Positions 50,044-58,955 of a stretch of DNA of 64,000 nucleotides are shown here, one piece after another (within the stretch, counting starts at the first letter, position 1; the number at the start of each line of letters is the position of its first letter). Location: the NCBI RefSeq assembly GCF_900177615.1, contig NZ_FXAP01000007.1, positions 109,886-173,885 of the forward strand, read 5' to 3'. The notes beneath the pieces are model-generated. The model was not told where the DNA came from. It saw only the letters and a program-made list of their open reading frames with translations, and ran no database searches. Source of the DNA: Plantibacter flavus (lineage in GTDB: Bacteria; Actinomycetota; Actinomycetes; Actinomycetales; Microbacteriaceae). The position numbers and the translations under genes are program-made.

Positions 50044-50065
50044 TCGGTTTTGGCTGGTAAATCAG
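50044..50065 (-). promoter_or_regulatory. Regulon motif upstream of the RNA polymerase gene
   Basis: The - strand reads CTGATTTACCAG, then CCAAAACCGA and a TATAGT hexamer, 69-90 bases before the polymerase start. The palindrome plus AAAAC box fits the shared motif. The polymerase gene thus shares its upstream signal with the coupling protein and AAA+ genes. TATAGT could be a host-type -10 element. Confidence 0.65.
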
Positions 50066-50071
50066 GCGATT

Positions 50072-53000
50072 CTAAACGTCTCGATCGCGCATTGCGAGCA
50101 TCATGGCGCGCTCGAACTCGCCGCCGGCGACCGAGCTCCAGCCGTCCAGCGAAGCCAGGAACTCGTAGAACTCCGGTGTCACCTGGTAGCCGACCAGGCT
50201 CTGCAGATCGTCCTCGCTGTACACCCGCGCACCCGGGTCCTTGGCGGCCGCATTCAGCTGGCGCAGTGACTCGGACTCATCGAGCTTGTCGATGTACAAG
50301 GTCTGACCGTCGGCCGATCGGAGAGAACCCCCGCTACCTACGCTGAAGTGCGCGAAGTCCCGCTCCATGTAGGAGCGCGTCGCCTTGTACGCCTCGGCGA
50401 TCTCACGGTCGAGTGGGCCGTCGAGCGCGCGACCGTCGGCCCGGACGAGCATCTCCCGGCTGATCTGTCCACCAGCGAACAGCAGGGCTTGCCTAACGGC
50501 GGCGTCGGCTTGTGCCGCCTGAGCAGCAGCCTTCATCTCGAGATCTGCCTCCCAGTCACCGTTCGCGTAGAAGCCCTCGGGGGCATCGTCCAGGTCGACC
50601 TCCTCCGCGTCCAGTCCCGTCTCCTCTGCCACACTCTCGCGGAGCGATGCGTCAACGAGTTCCATGACCTCGTCGCTGTACACGTCAGGATCGAGCCGGG
50701 CGATGTCGACGTCCTTGTAGTCGTAGGCCTCCTGGTAGATGACCTTGCAGCCCACGGCGTTCTCCGCCTGCAGCATGCGCTTGGCGAGCATCTTGTCGAA
50801 GTCCGGCTGGTTCAGCCGCACATCGAAGTCCAGGGCCGAGCTGAGTGTCGGGATGGTCTGCAGCGTGTACTCGTGGCCCGGGTGGACGATGGTGTCCTTG
50901 AACAGACGCCATGACATCGGCAGGATCGTTTCGTTTCGGTTCCACACGGGTGAGTCGCCGGCGCGGAACACGATGCTGTTGCGTTCGGAGATATACGCCA
51001 TGTCGTTGTAGCTGATGACCGGCTCCTCCTTCGTGTTCATCGTGTAGGAGACCTTGCCCTCAACGTTGAGCCCCTTGATCATCCGCTCGGTGTCCTTGGT
51101 CACCGTCTTCGAATCGCGGTACGTCCGGTGCGTGGTGCCCGACATCTTCTGCAGAGTGTCGAGCATCGAGTCGTCGGTGCTCTTCAGGAAGACGATGTTG
51201 GAGGTGTTGCCCTGGACGATCTTGTCGACCGACTCGCCGTAGACGTCGCGAAGCTGCTGCAGCGTCTGCAGGATGATCGTGAACTGCTGCTCCTGGCCGA
51301 GGCCGATCGAGAGCATCGTTTCGAAGCCGGAGATTCCGTGACCCTCGGACTGAAGGTTGCCGAGCTCGTCGAGCATGAACCGGGTCTTGTAGAGCGGCTT
51401 CTGATTGCTCTTGGTCATGTACGACTTGTCGAAGTTGAGGTCGACGAGCTGCTTCACGAGGATCAGGATGAGCTTCGCGTACTTCATCAGGTGCGGCGGC
51501 GTCACGAGGAACACGACCTTCGGCTTCTCCGAATAGCGAACCATGTTGGAGATGATCGCCTGCGCCTCACCAAGCTCCTTCTCCGGCAGACCCGCGGTGA
51601 TGTTCGTCAGACGCATCTGTGGGTAGGTCGTGTGAGCCGGAACGAACTTGCCGGACGCCTCGTCGCGCCGCAGTTCCACGAGCAGACCGTTCTTCACGAT
51701 CTTCTCGCTGGTGACGGGGTCGGTGATGAAGTACCGACCGTTGAGGGAGGTCTGGTAGTCCTTCGTGAATCGGAAGTGGAACGTGCGGATGAGCATGCCG
51801 GTCTGAGCGTTCACGAGCCGAAGACGGAGGTATGCGACGTCGGTGGCGAACTTGCCCTGGAAGTAGTAGCGCGCCCATCCCTCGCGCGACACGATGTCCT
51901 CGTGTTCGAAGTCGGCGCCGAGGTTGGTCTCGAAGCCGGCGTCCGCGAACGCATCCCACTTCACCTGCGCCCCGATGAGGTGGTCGCGCTTGAGGTAGTT
52001 CATCCCGAACCGGACACCCATCCGCCGAGGGAAGGACAGTCCCCCGAGATCCACGTTCTGGGACGGTGCGCCGGAAGTCAGCGTCGAGATCGTCGGGTCC
52101 GTGAAGAAGGACATGGCGGTGATCGCGATCCCGTAGACCGACGCGAGCATCTTCTCCGCGGCACCCATGGCGCGCAGGGCGTTGTCGGCGTTGCTCACGA
52201 GGGTGCGCATCGAGTTCTGCGGTAGCCCACCGGTCGCGTTGAAGAAGAGCGTCAGCATGTCCAACTCGTCCTTGTCCTCCCAGAGGAACGCCTTCCGCAG
52301 AGCGACCTCGCGCTCCGCCTCGTACTCGTCCTCCTGGAAGTCGTCGCCCTGCGGGTCTCCGAACTCGCCTCGCTTCGCCCGCGCTTCCAGCAGCTTCAGG
52401 GGGTTCTTCATCTTCTTGGCGGTTAGCTGAACGAAGAGCTGGTAGCAGTTGTAGAGCGTCACCGTCCCCCACATCTCGTCGAGCCGGCGGTCGAGGATCT
52501 TCGGGTCCATATTGGTTCGTGAGGCGAAGGCGCGAAGTTCACGCTCCTCCTCGAGGTAGTAGTCGATGAGGCCGTAGGCGGCTCGCTTGAAGGCGTTGTT
52601 CGCGGCGTTCGGCCACACGGGGTCCTCGCCGCCGTCCATGGGGAAGAACACGTCGGCGATGTTCTCGACGTACAGCGCGCACTTGGTGGCGTCACCCTCG
52701 CGAGCGGCGTCGGCTGCCATCCCCAGTGGGTTGTAGATGTCGGTCTTCATCGCGTTGATCAGGTTGAACTGCACGACCTGGAAGCCACGCATCGTCGCCG
52801 CCACGTAGTTCTTGACGAGCAGCTCACCCTTGGGGTCGTTGATCACCATGTTGTTGGGCCGCTTCTCCCGCAGCCACATGTCGATGACCGGCTCGATGTA
52901 GGTCTGCCCCTTGCCACCGCGGGTGATGGCGAGCACCATGGTGTTCACCGGCGCGGTGTCGACCAGGTACGCGCCTCCGGGGCGCTGCACCTCGTACTCA

Positions 53001-54079
53001 GGCATCGTCCAATCGCTGTTGATCAGGTCCGCGACCGTCTTGAACTTGCCGAGCTTGTCGCGGTCCGATCCGTCCGCGTTGTACGGGATGACACTCGTGT
53101 CGTAGGTCTTCCGAAGCGTCTTCCCCTCCGGGATCCCCGAGGCGTCGAAGAGTGCGTCGCCGAAAGCCTCGTCGATCATCGGCATCGATCGGGTGATGGC
53201 GGCCTCGTTCTCATCCCGGAGGATCTCACCCTTGAGGTATTCGACGTCGCCGTCGTCGTCGAGAAGATCCTTGTCAGCTCGGACAGCCAGGTCGACCTTC
53301 CGGAGCCCTTTGTTGGTGATCATCACGTGGCTGATCATCGAGCTGAGCTGGACGCTCGAGTGCGCGCCGGCGTCGGGGAACCAGTCGAACTTCCGCATGA
53401 CCTCGTTCGGCAGGGCGATGTGCTGGTCACCTTGGTACTGGTTGATGTCCTGGGTGTCATTCATGAGGTTCTGAGCGTCGAGGTTGCGCATCAGGATTGG
53501 GTGCAGGATCCCAAAGGTGAGCAGCCCCGCGAGAGCTGAGACGAGGAGTTTCCAGATGTCGAACGTCAGCAGCTGTCCCGGGAAGTCGGAAGCCGGCGCC
53601 ATCACGACTTTGGCGCCGCCGTCGACCCCGTCCGGTTCGCTGGCGGCCGCTTGCATCGTGGTCCACCACTCCGGCGGATTCTCGATGGCCTCCTCCTCGG
53701 TCTTGTAACAGGGCTGATCGAGCATCGCCTCACCGTTGGCGTCGGTGATCTGGTAGCAGTGGAAGACCGTTGAGCCGTTGACCTGCGCGATCTTGTAGTA
53801 GGCCGGTGTTCCGCTGATCCCGCCGCTGTTGAAGATCGGTCCGGCGACAACGATGAGCAAGGCCACGGCTGAGAACACACCCCACGTCAGCACGGCGACG
53901 ACTCCCGCCACGATGAGGGACACCGTGGTGCGACTCGTCCTGGTCTGTAGACCGTCGATGTTCGACCGGTCCAGTTGCTGGTCCTCGAACACGTCACGGT
54001 TGCGGAGGGTCTGTTCCGCGGTGCGGCCCGAGAGCTTCTCCCAGTTGGATGCCTTCGGGTGAGTCGACTTCTTAGCCAC
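50072..54079 (-). CDS. TraG/VirD4-like type IV coupling protein
   Basis: 1335 aa, a conjugation ATPase. Two membrane helices near the start (about 52-80 and 172-194) bracket an external loop with a Cys pair. The P-loop is ITRGGKGQT (385-393), a coupling-protein variant. NNMVINDPKGELL (409-421) is the Walker B-like block of VirD4/TraG ('DPKGEL'), and RFMLDELGNLQSEGHG (D904, E905) is the second conserved acidic motif. LGQEQQFTIILQTLQQLRDV follows, as in the family. These proteins hand relaxase-DNA to the secretion channel. The C-terminal 190 residues are acidic and extra. The start is a GTG without a clear Shine-Dalgarno site, only 19 bases from the regulon motif. No terminator separates it from the polymerase gene downstream, so both may share a transcript. 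Confidence 0.88.
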   Translation of the reverse strand: MAKKSTHPKASNWEKLSGRTAEQTLRNRDVFEDQQLDRSNIDGLQTRTSRTTVSLIVAGVVAVLTWGVFSAVALLIVVAGPIFNSGGISGTPAYYKIAQVNGSTVFHCYQITDANGEAMLDQPCYKTEEEAIENPPEWWTTMQAAASEPDGVDGGAKVVMAPASDFPGQLLTFDIWKLLVSALAGLLTFGILHPILMRNLDAQNLMNDTQDINQYQGDQHIALPNEVMRKFDWFPDAGAHSSVQLSSMISHVMITNKGLRKVDLAVRADKDLLDDDGDVEYLKGEILRDENEAAITRSMPMIDEAFGDALFDASGIPEGKTLRKTYDTSVIPYNADGSDRDKLGKFKTVADLINSDWTMPEYEVQRPGGAYLVDTAPVNTMVLAITRGGKGQTYIEPVIDMWLREKRPNNMVINDPKGELLVKNYVAATMRGFQVVQFNLINAMKTDIYNPLGMAADAAREGDATKCALYVENIADVFFPMDGGEDPVWPNAANNAFKRAAYGLIDYYLEEERELRAFASRTNMDPKILDRRLDEMWGTVTLYNCYQLFVQLTAKKMKNPLKLLEARAKRGEFGDPQGDDFQEDEYEAEREVALRKAFLWEDKDELDMLTLFFNATGGLPQNSMRTLVSNADNALRAMGAAEKMLASVYGIAITAMSFFTDPTISTLTSGAPSQNVDLGGLSFPRRMGVRFGMNYLKRDHLIGAQVKWDAFADAGFETNLGADFEHEDIVSREGWARYYFQGKFATDVAYLRLRLVNAQTGMLIRTFHFRFTKDYQTSLNGRYFITDPVTSEKIVKNGLLVELRRDEASGKFVPAHTTYPQMRLTNITAGLPEKELGEAQAIISNMVRYSEKPKVVFLVTPPHLMKYAKLILILVKQLVDLNFDKSYMTKSNQKPLYKTRFMLDELGNLQSEGHGISGFETMLSIGLGQEQQFTIILQTLQQLRDVYGESVDKIVQGNTSNIVFLKSTDDSMLDTLQKMSGTTHRTYRDSKTVTKDTERMIKGLNVEGKVSYTMNTKEEPVISYNDMAYISERNSIVFRAGDSPVWNRNETILPMSWRLFKDTIVHPGHEYTLQTIPTLSSALDFDVRLNQPDFDKMLAKRMLQAENAVGCKVIYQEAYDYKDVDIARLDPDVYSDEVMELVDASLRESVAEETGLDAEEVDLDDAPEGFYANGDWEADLEMKAAAQAAQADAAVRQALLFAGGQISREMLVRADGRALDGPLDREIAEAYKATRSYMERDFAHFSVGSGGSLRSADGQTLYIDKLDESESLRQLNAAAKDPGARVYSEDDLQSLVGYQVTPEFYEFLASLDGWSSVAGGEFERAMMLAMRDRDV

Positions 54080-54097
54080 TGTTACGCACCATGCCTA

Positions 54098-54130
54098 TCG
54101 TTTTTCCTCGTTTACAAGGGAATATGAACC
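54098..54130 (-). promoter_or_regulatory. Regulon motif upstream of the coupling-protein gene
   Basis: On the - strand: TTCATATT, seven bases, then CTTGTAAACGAG and GAAAAACGA. It combines the upstream box of the sites at 56.6 and 59.7 kb with the gene-side box of the sites at 9.5 and 63.7 kb, linking the two subclasses. Its edge is only 19 bases from the GTG. Confidence 0.7.
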
Positions 54131-54144
54131 ACCCTATACGCAGA

Positions 54145-54183
54145 CTGCAGGGCACGTCACCATGAGGATGACGTGCCCTGCAG
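54145..54183 (-). terminator. Strong hairpin between the coiled-coil gene and the coupling-protein gene
   Basis: Perfect 15-bp arms (ctgcagggcacgtca / tgacgtgccctgcag) with a 9-base loop. With the next hairpin it separates two transcription units on the - strand. Confidence 0.7.
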
Positions 54184-54191
54184 TTGGGGTA

Positions 54192-54232
54192 GACGACGCG
54201 ACCAGGGGATCAGGGACCCTGATCGCGTCGTC
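54192..54232 (-). terminator. Nested hairpin directly after the coiled-coil gene
   Basis: Outer arms gacgacgcga / tcgcgtcgtc enclose gatcaggg / ccctgatc. It begins 8 bases past the stop of the coiled-coil protein gene. Confidence 0.6.
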
Positions 54233-54239
54233 GGTCAGA

Positions 54240-56528
54240 TCAGAGCAACTTGACGGCCGAAACCACGGCCGGGGCGCTCTGTGAGATTGTGGGAGCCTGC
54301 GACGCGCCCCAGGACCATCCGAGGATGACACCCACGGCGAGAGCTGCGATGCCGAGCACGATGACAAGCGTGATCAGGGTGCTGTTGAACCGCTTCTGGT
54401 TCGCAGCCGCACGCTCGAGCTCCTGTGCGGCAGACAGCTTGTCAGCCTCGAGCGTCGTGATCTTGCCGGCGTACTGAGCCTCGTACTGCGCCCCCAGCGC
54501 GGAGAGCTGCGCGGTCAACTGTTCGGCCACGGCGCTGCTCGAACGGGTGCGCTCCTTCTCCAGCGTGATGGCCCCACCCCATTCGGCTTCTCGAGCGGTG
54601 AGCTGGGCGACAGCCTCCTGTCGGACCCGCGTGAGTTCCTCGTTCAGGCGACGCTCGAAGTCCTCTCGCTCGCTACGCATCTCGTTGAGCCTGGCCGTGT
54701 GCTCCTCGCGAAGCTGTGCCACAGACCGGTCACGGCTCAGCTCCTGGGCGAGTGCCATCGCGCGGGCGATGTCTGCTTGACGGTTCTCGTCGATGAACGC
54801 GATGAGGCGGTTGTTCCACCGCTCCAGAAGCTCTCGTTCGCCCTCGCGGAGGACATCCTGGCGCTCCCGCAGAACCTCGAAGATCTGAGTCGTACCGACG
54901 TCCATGTGGACGTTGGCCTCCTTGCGCCGCATCTCCAGGACCGTCTGGCGGTCGTGCTCGTAGCGCTCCTCGAGGCGTCGATCGACCTCGAGTCCGGCCT
55001 CGGCGAGGTCGCGCTCCAGCTTCGGCCGATTCTTGTCCTCGTAGACGCTGCGTGCGTGCGCCGCCGCAGCTTCTGCACGGCTGTCTGCTGCCGCATTGAA
55101 ACGCTCGGTGATCTCACGCCGCTGGTTGGAGATCTCCTGCGGGCCTGCGAGGCGAGCCGCGTCGTAGTCCTTCTTCGCCCCGTCCATCAGGTTGGCGAAC
55201 TGCGAGCCGGGGATCTCGGGCGACACCAGCGTCATCGTCTTCTCGACGTGCATGCTCATCGTGGCAACGAACAGCTCGCGGAGCTGGTCGGCGTTGGCCT
55301 GGTGCACCTGCTGCAGCTCAGCGTTGGCCTGCCGACTCAGCTGGGCCACCTGAGAGCCGAGCCAGTCGGTGGGGTCGTTCGTGATCTCCAGGGTGATCGC
55401 GGCCGCGGATGTCGTGAATGTGCGCTCGAACTCCGCGAGGTCGACGACGAGGTCGAGGTCACTACTGAGGAAGCGACGAGCAATGGTGTCCCGCACCTCG
55501 TCCTCGTCGACGACGCGATCGCGGTTCTGCTCGAGGTACTGGAAGTAGCCGGCAGCCTCTTCGTTTCCGGACGGCTGTTCCGTGCTCGCCGTCAGAGCGG
55601 GTCCGTCAACGATTCCTGTCTCCAGGTCGACGTTCCAGGACGCGTCGAGATCGTCGTTCTCATCCGTCGACGAGAACCCCACGCCCTCGGTCTCGAACTG
55701 CGCCTCGAACGGCTCGAAGTCGTGCGAGTCGTCACCCGAGCTGGCGTCGTCAGCCGCAAGAGCGGAGTAGTCGACCTCGTCATCGCCGCCGCCGAAGGTC
55801 TCTCCCCCGCTCAGGGCGAACACATCCCCCAGAGGGTCGTCCGCCAGCGTCGACGTTGCCGAGCTGGCGGACGGCGTTGATGCGCCGACGAGCGCGAGCT
55901 CCGCCTCAGCAGGGACGACGGAGGTCAGCTCAGGCTCGACGTTGCCGCCGCCCCAAGCCCACACCTCGGGGAGCACAGCCGCGAGGCTGGTCTCACCACG
56001 AGAGAGCTGTACTGCCTCGGCATATGAGGCCGACGTGTCCTGAATGGCGTCCGCGGCCAGTTCGCCGCCGGAGGTGTGGAAGACCGCCCAGAAGTACCGG
56101 GCATCCGTGAGCAGGCGGTACTCGCTCATGCGGTCGAGGGTGTCGACCGTCGGCACGATGCCCAGGAACTCGTCATCGAGCATGGCCTTCGTCGCGACGA
56201 CCTGGATCTTGTCAGCAGCGATGAGTTCGATGATCGAACCCTTGGTGGCGTCGTTCTTCTGCTTCATGCTGAGTCCGCCGATGGCGTCAGCCGACAACAG
56301 CAGACCCACCCACGCGGTGCCGTTGGGGAGCGCGAACGCGTCGTTCCCCTTCAGGAGGTCGATCGCCGCGCCCGGGGCGCTCTCGTTCACGACGCTCGAG
56401 AGGAGCTCCGCTGGCTTGCGCTTCTTCTGCTTCTGCTGGGTGGATGCCGACGCGTTGCGCGCACCGTCTGCAGTGTCGATCGACGCCTCAGCGGTCGACC
56501 CCTTGCTCTTGTTACGACCGAATGCCAT
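54240..56528 (-). CDS. Large coiled-coil protein with C-terminal membrane anchor, 762 aa
   Basis: Family not recognised. A short basic start is followed by an alpha/beta domain (about 35-180), an acidic low-complexity linker (200-310) and a long coiled coil (about 440-700). The coiled coil includes ERYEHDRQTVLEMRRKEANV, REGERELLERWNNRLIAFID and RLNEMRSEREDFERRLNEEL. One membrane helix lies near 725-750 (STLITLVIVLGIAALAVGVI), leaving a short external tail. The start is chosen at 56528 because GGGAGAGGA precedes it; upstream in-frame codons cross the regulon motif. It lies between the coupling-protein and AAA+ genes. A role in anchoring or organising the transfer complex at the membrane is plausible from context. 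Confidence 0.65.
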   Translation of the reverse strand: MAFGRNKSKGSTAEASIDTADGARNASASTQQKQKKRKPAELLSSVVNESAPGAAIDLLKGNDAFALPNGTAWVGLLLSADAIGGLSMKQKNDATKGSIIELIAADKIQVVATKAMLDDEFLGIVPTVDTLDRMSEYRLLTDARYFWAVFHTSGGELAADAIQDTSASYAEAVQLSRGETSLAAVLPEVWAWGGGNVEPELTSVVPAEAELALVGASTPSASSATSTLADDPLGDVFALSGGETFGGGDDEVDYSALAADDASSGDDSHDFEPFEAQFETEGVGFSSTDENDDLDASWNVDLETGIVDGPALTASTEQPSGNEEAAGYFQYLEQNRDRVVDEDEVRDTIARRFLSSDLDLVVDLAEFERTFTTSAAAITLEITNDPTDWLGSQVAQLSRQANAELQQVHQANADQLRELFVATMSMHVEKTMTLVSPEIPGSQFANLMDGAKKDYDAARLAGPQEISNQRREITERFNAAADSRAEAAAAHARSVYEDKNRPKLERDLAEAGLEVDRRLEERYEHDRQTVLEMRRKEANVHMDVGTTQIFEVLRERQDVLREGERELLERWNNRLIAFIDENRQADIARAMALAQELSRDRSVAQLREEHTARLNEMRSEREDFERRLNEELTRVRQEAVAQLTAREAEWGGAITLEKERTRSSSAVAEQLTAQLSALGAQYEAQYAGKITTLEADKLSAAQELERAAANQKRFNSTLITLVIVLGIAALAVGVILGWSWGASQAPTISQSAPAVVSAVKLL

Positions 56529-56551
56529 TGGTCTGTTCCTCTCCCTGATCT

Positions 56552-56580
56552 CCTGGTTTACCAGCATACATGAATGTTTT
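56552..56580 (-). promoter_or_regulatory. Regulon motif upstream of the coiled-coil gene
   Basis: The - strand has AAAACATTCATGTATG, then CTGGTAAACCAG, ending 24 bases before the start. Over 28 bases it matches the site at 59706-59733 at 25 positions. CTGGTAAACCAG is a perfect palindrome apart from its central AA/TT step. Confidence 0.75.
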
Positions 56581-56614
56581 GAGGGGTATCCTGGTCGGTT
56601 TTTCATCGACTGAT

Positions 56615-58387
56615 TCAGCTACTCGGCGGCAGTGCCACCATCACTCGTGCATCGCTCTTCAGGAGCGTCTTCTCCGCGCTCTTCAGCACGCCGTCGATGT
56701 AAACGGAGACGGATCGCTGGCGCGGGTGCTTGTTGATGAACTCCGCTACCCCCGTAGCCACCTCGTCGGTGAGGCGCGCGATCGCGGCTCGTGCACCGCC
56801 GGCGTCGGAGTCGGTGTCCGACTTGTCCTCCACGAGATACTCGATCACGTCGGGGTGGATGAGCACCTTGGTGTTGTGCTTCGTCAACACCTCCTGCACG
56901 AATGCACGCAGCTTCGACGTCACGATCGTGCGCTGGGTGTCTCGTGAAAGGGGTTGGAACGGGACGATCGCATCCAGGCGGCCGAGCAGCTCAGGGGGGA
57001 AGCGATTCTCCCCCTGCGTGCTCGTGATCGAGCGCCGGATCTCTTTCATCTTGTCCTTGAGCTCGGCGCCGGATCCGGTGTCATCGACGTTGTACTGGGC
57101 GATGGTCTTGAAGATCTCCGAACCGGCGTTCGTCGTCAGCACGATGTAGGTGTTCAGGAACGAAACTTGCCGTCCGTTCGCGTCGGAGAGGCGGCCGTCA
57201 TCGAGCACTTGGAGCAGCATGCGGGTGACCAGCGGTGACGCCTTCTCGATCTCGTCCAACAACAGGACCGCGTGTCCCACGTGCCAGACCCGACTCGTCA
57301 GCTCTTTGCGAAAGAGGTCGAGGGATTCGTCTCTGGCGTACTCCGACATGTCGAATCGGATGAGGTGTTCGCGGGCGTCGCCGAACATCAGCTGGGCGAG
57401 CTGTTTCGTGAGCTCGGACTTCCCCACACCAGTCGAGCCGGCGAAGAGGAATGAGGAGGCAGGCTTCGTCTTGTCCTGCAGGTCTGCGACGCACAGCTGG
57501 AGTCGACGGGCGACGGTCGACGTCGCCCAGTCCTGGCTGAACACCTTCGTGTCCAGATCGGCCTTGATCTTGGCCGCGTCAATGCGGAAGGCGACGTTGA
57601 CGCCGACAGACTCCATGAGCACGTCCGCGAGGAGCTGCCGGTCCAGCGGCCGCGCCTGGAACTTGTACCAGCCGACCATGGCGTCAAGGACCAGGATCGA
57701 CTTGCGAGGCTGAGAGGCGGCAGGGACGTAACGCTCGGTGTATTCGTGGATGAGCTCGAAGATGTGGTCGTCGTAGAACTGGTCGGCGACGTCGTATCGC
57801 GCAGCCATACCCTTCATGATTGCCACCGTCGTCGCGCGATCCGGCGGATTCACGATGATGCGCTGCAAACGCTCGACTAGCGGCTGGTTCGGCTTGATGT
57901 ACTCGTCGAACTCATCGTTCGTCGTCGCCGCGATCACGCGGATACCGCGGGCACCTGATGCGGCCAGCACCGGCTTCAGCGCTTCGACCGCGGCACGACT
58001 CAGCTGCACGAGTTGGTGGAACTCATCGATGAAGAGCACCAGCTCGCGCTCCTCCTCAGCGCAGTATCGCTCGGCCTCGTCGAAGAGCGACTTGATCTGT
58101 CCCGCCATCTCATCGGCGTTGTCGACTCGAGCGATCATTCGTGCCAGATCGACCTCGCGGTAGCTGCGGTTGATGTCCTGGAGCATCGCTGCTTGAACGA
58201 GCGCCGTCTTGCCGGACCCCGGAGGGGCGAGCAGAAGAGCGTTGCACAACTCTGGACGGCTCATAGCTGCCATCAGCTGTGCGATCTCGTAGTCTCGCCC
58301 GATGATCTCCCGCTCGGCCGGCAAGAGTGCCGTGCTGAACTCGGCCAAGGTCCTGTAGCGCTCGTTGAGCGTGGTCTCCGTGAACAT
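56615..58387 (-). CDS. ClpA/ClpB-like double AAA+ ATPase (right-arm copy)
   Basis: 590 aa. AAA+ 1: Walker A LLAPPGSGKTAL (52-63), Walker B LVLFIDEFHQL and sensor 1 IAATTND. AAA+ 2: Walker A LFAGSTGVGKSEL, Walker B AVLLLDEIEKA, sensor 1 LTTNAG and arginine finger PPELLGRLDAIVPF. The C-terminal D2-small domain carries LIHPDVIEYLVEDK and GARAAIARLTDE. There is no Clp N-domain and no obvious ClpP-docking tripeptide. It differs strongly from the copy at 18.9 kb, so this is not a recent duplicate. The start at 58387 is chosen because the longer frame runs back through the regulon motif. It is probably a chaperone-like remodeller in the transfer module. Confidence 0.85.
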   Translation of the reverse strand: MFTETTLNERYRTLAEFSTALLPAEREIIGRDYEIAQLMAAMSRPELCNALLLAPPGSGKTALVQAAMLQDINRSYREVDLARMIARVDNADEMAGQIKSLFDEAERYCAEEERELVLFIDEFHQLVQLSRAAVEALKPVLAASGARGIRVIAATTNDEFDEYIKPNQPLVERLQRIIVNPPDRATTVAIMKGMAARYDVADQFYDDHIFELIHEYTERYVPAASQPRKSILVLDAMVGWYKFQARPLDRQLLADVLMESVGVNVAFRIDAAKIKADLDTKVFSQDWATSTVARRLQLCVADLQDKTKPASSFLFAGSTGVGKSELTKQLAQLMFGDAREHLIRFDMSEYARDESLDLFRKELTSRVWHVGHAVLLLDEIEKASPLVTRMLLQVLDDGRLSDANGRQVSFLNTYIVLTTNAGSEIFKTIAQYNVDDTGSGAELKDKMKEIRRSITSTQGENRFPPELLGRLDAIVPFQPLSRDTQRTIVTSKLRAFVQEVLTKHNTKVLIHPDVIEYLVEDKSDTDSDAGGARAAIARLTDEVATGVAEFINKHPRQRSVSVYIDGVLKSAEKTLLKSDARVMVALPPSS

Positions 58388-58422
58388 TCGGCCTGCCTCT
58401 TCAGTTGGGAGCCCCGAAGCGC

Positions 58423-58443
58423 TCGTTTTAGCTGATAAACCAG
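58423..58443 (-). promoter_or_regulatory. Regulon motif upstream of the right-arm AAA+ gene
   Basis: The - strand reads CTGGTTTATCAG, then CTAAAACGA, 36-56 bases before the start. Both palindrome and AAAACGA box are present, as at the polymerase and coupling-protein genes. Confidence 0.7.
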
Positions 58444-58478
58444 GCAAAGCGTACCACGCGGTCTCGGCGTGGCAAGAG

Positions 58479-58523
58479 AATAGGCCATCCCACGGCGGAG
58501 GTGTCCGTGCGGGATGGCCTATT
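58479..58523 (-). terminator. Hairpin after the small acidic gene
   Basis: Perfect 13-bp arms (aataggccatccc / gggatggcctatt) lie downstream of the 106-aa protein gene and upstream of the AAA+ promoter region. Confidence 0.7.
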
Positions 58524-58537
58524 GAGTCCCTGCGTGA

Positions 58538-58858
58538 TCAGTGGTCGATCTCGGACTCATCTACCGGAGGGTGACCGGTATCGCCCGGGCGATCCCCCTC
58601 GACTTCGTCGAAGAGCTCGGGAAATCGGAGAGCGCTTCCCGTCGGAATCGTGACGTCACGCAGCTCTGGGAAGCGATCCATGCGAGCATCACGAGTCGCA
58701 TCGGTCTCAGTGAGACCCTGCTCGGCGTGTTCCAGCACCCCCGCGACGGCGTTGAGTGGCGAGGCGTTTGTCACGCTTGCCCCCGCCTCGAGCTGACCGT
58801 GAGCGATCATCTCGCCAACGTTGAGCCGGAAAGGCGGTTCCTCTCGATGGTCGGTCAT
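58538..58858 (-). CDS. Hypothetical acidic protein, 106 aa
   Basis: Not recognised. A polar, acidic, Pro-containing protein (MTDHREEPPFRLNVGEMIAH; LEHAEQGLTETDATRDARMD), probably largely unstructured. AAGGAG before the ATG at 58858 sets the start; the longer form from 58918 crosses the upstream spacer and was not used. It lies between hairpins and may be co-expressed with the gene at 58956-59594 by read-through. Confidence 0.5.
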   Translation of the reverse strand: MTDHREEPPFRLNVGEMIAHGQLEAGASVTNASPLNAVAGVLEHAEQGLTETDATRDARMDRFPELRDVTIPTGSALRFPELFDEVEGDRPGDTGHPPVDESEIDH

Positions 58859-58902
58859 GTCCACGTTGCTCCTTCGGTTCGTAATGATCTGGTGGGGATA
58901 CG

Positions 58903-58948
58903 CGAAAGACCCCGCCACCCGAGGTGAGTCGGGCGGCGGGGTCTTTCG
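58903..58948 (-). terminator. Strong hairpin after the 212-aa protein gene
   Basis: Perfect 14-bp arms (cgaaagaccccgcc / ggcggggtctttcg), 8 bases past the stop of the gene at 58956-59594. Confidence 0.75.
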
Positions 58949-58955
58949 GCCCCTG

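Noticed and set aside
54080..54094. Short ATG frame (6 codons) just before the coupling-protein GTG
   Set aside because: It is only MVRNSG and a stop; no attenuator-like repeats, so probably chance.
58388..58447. Extension of the right-arm AAA+ protein to 58447
   Set aside because: It would translate through the regulon motif; the ATG at 58387 begins the conserved-looking protein.
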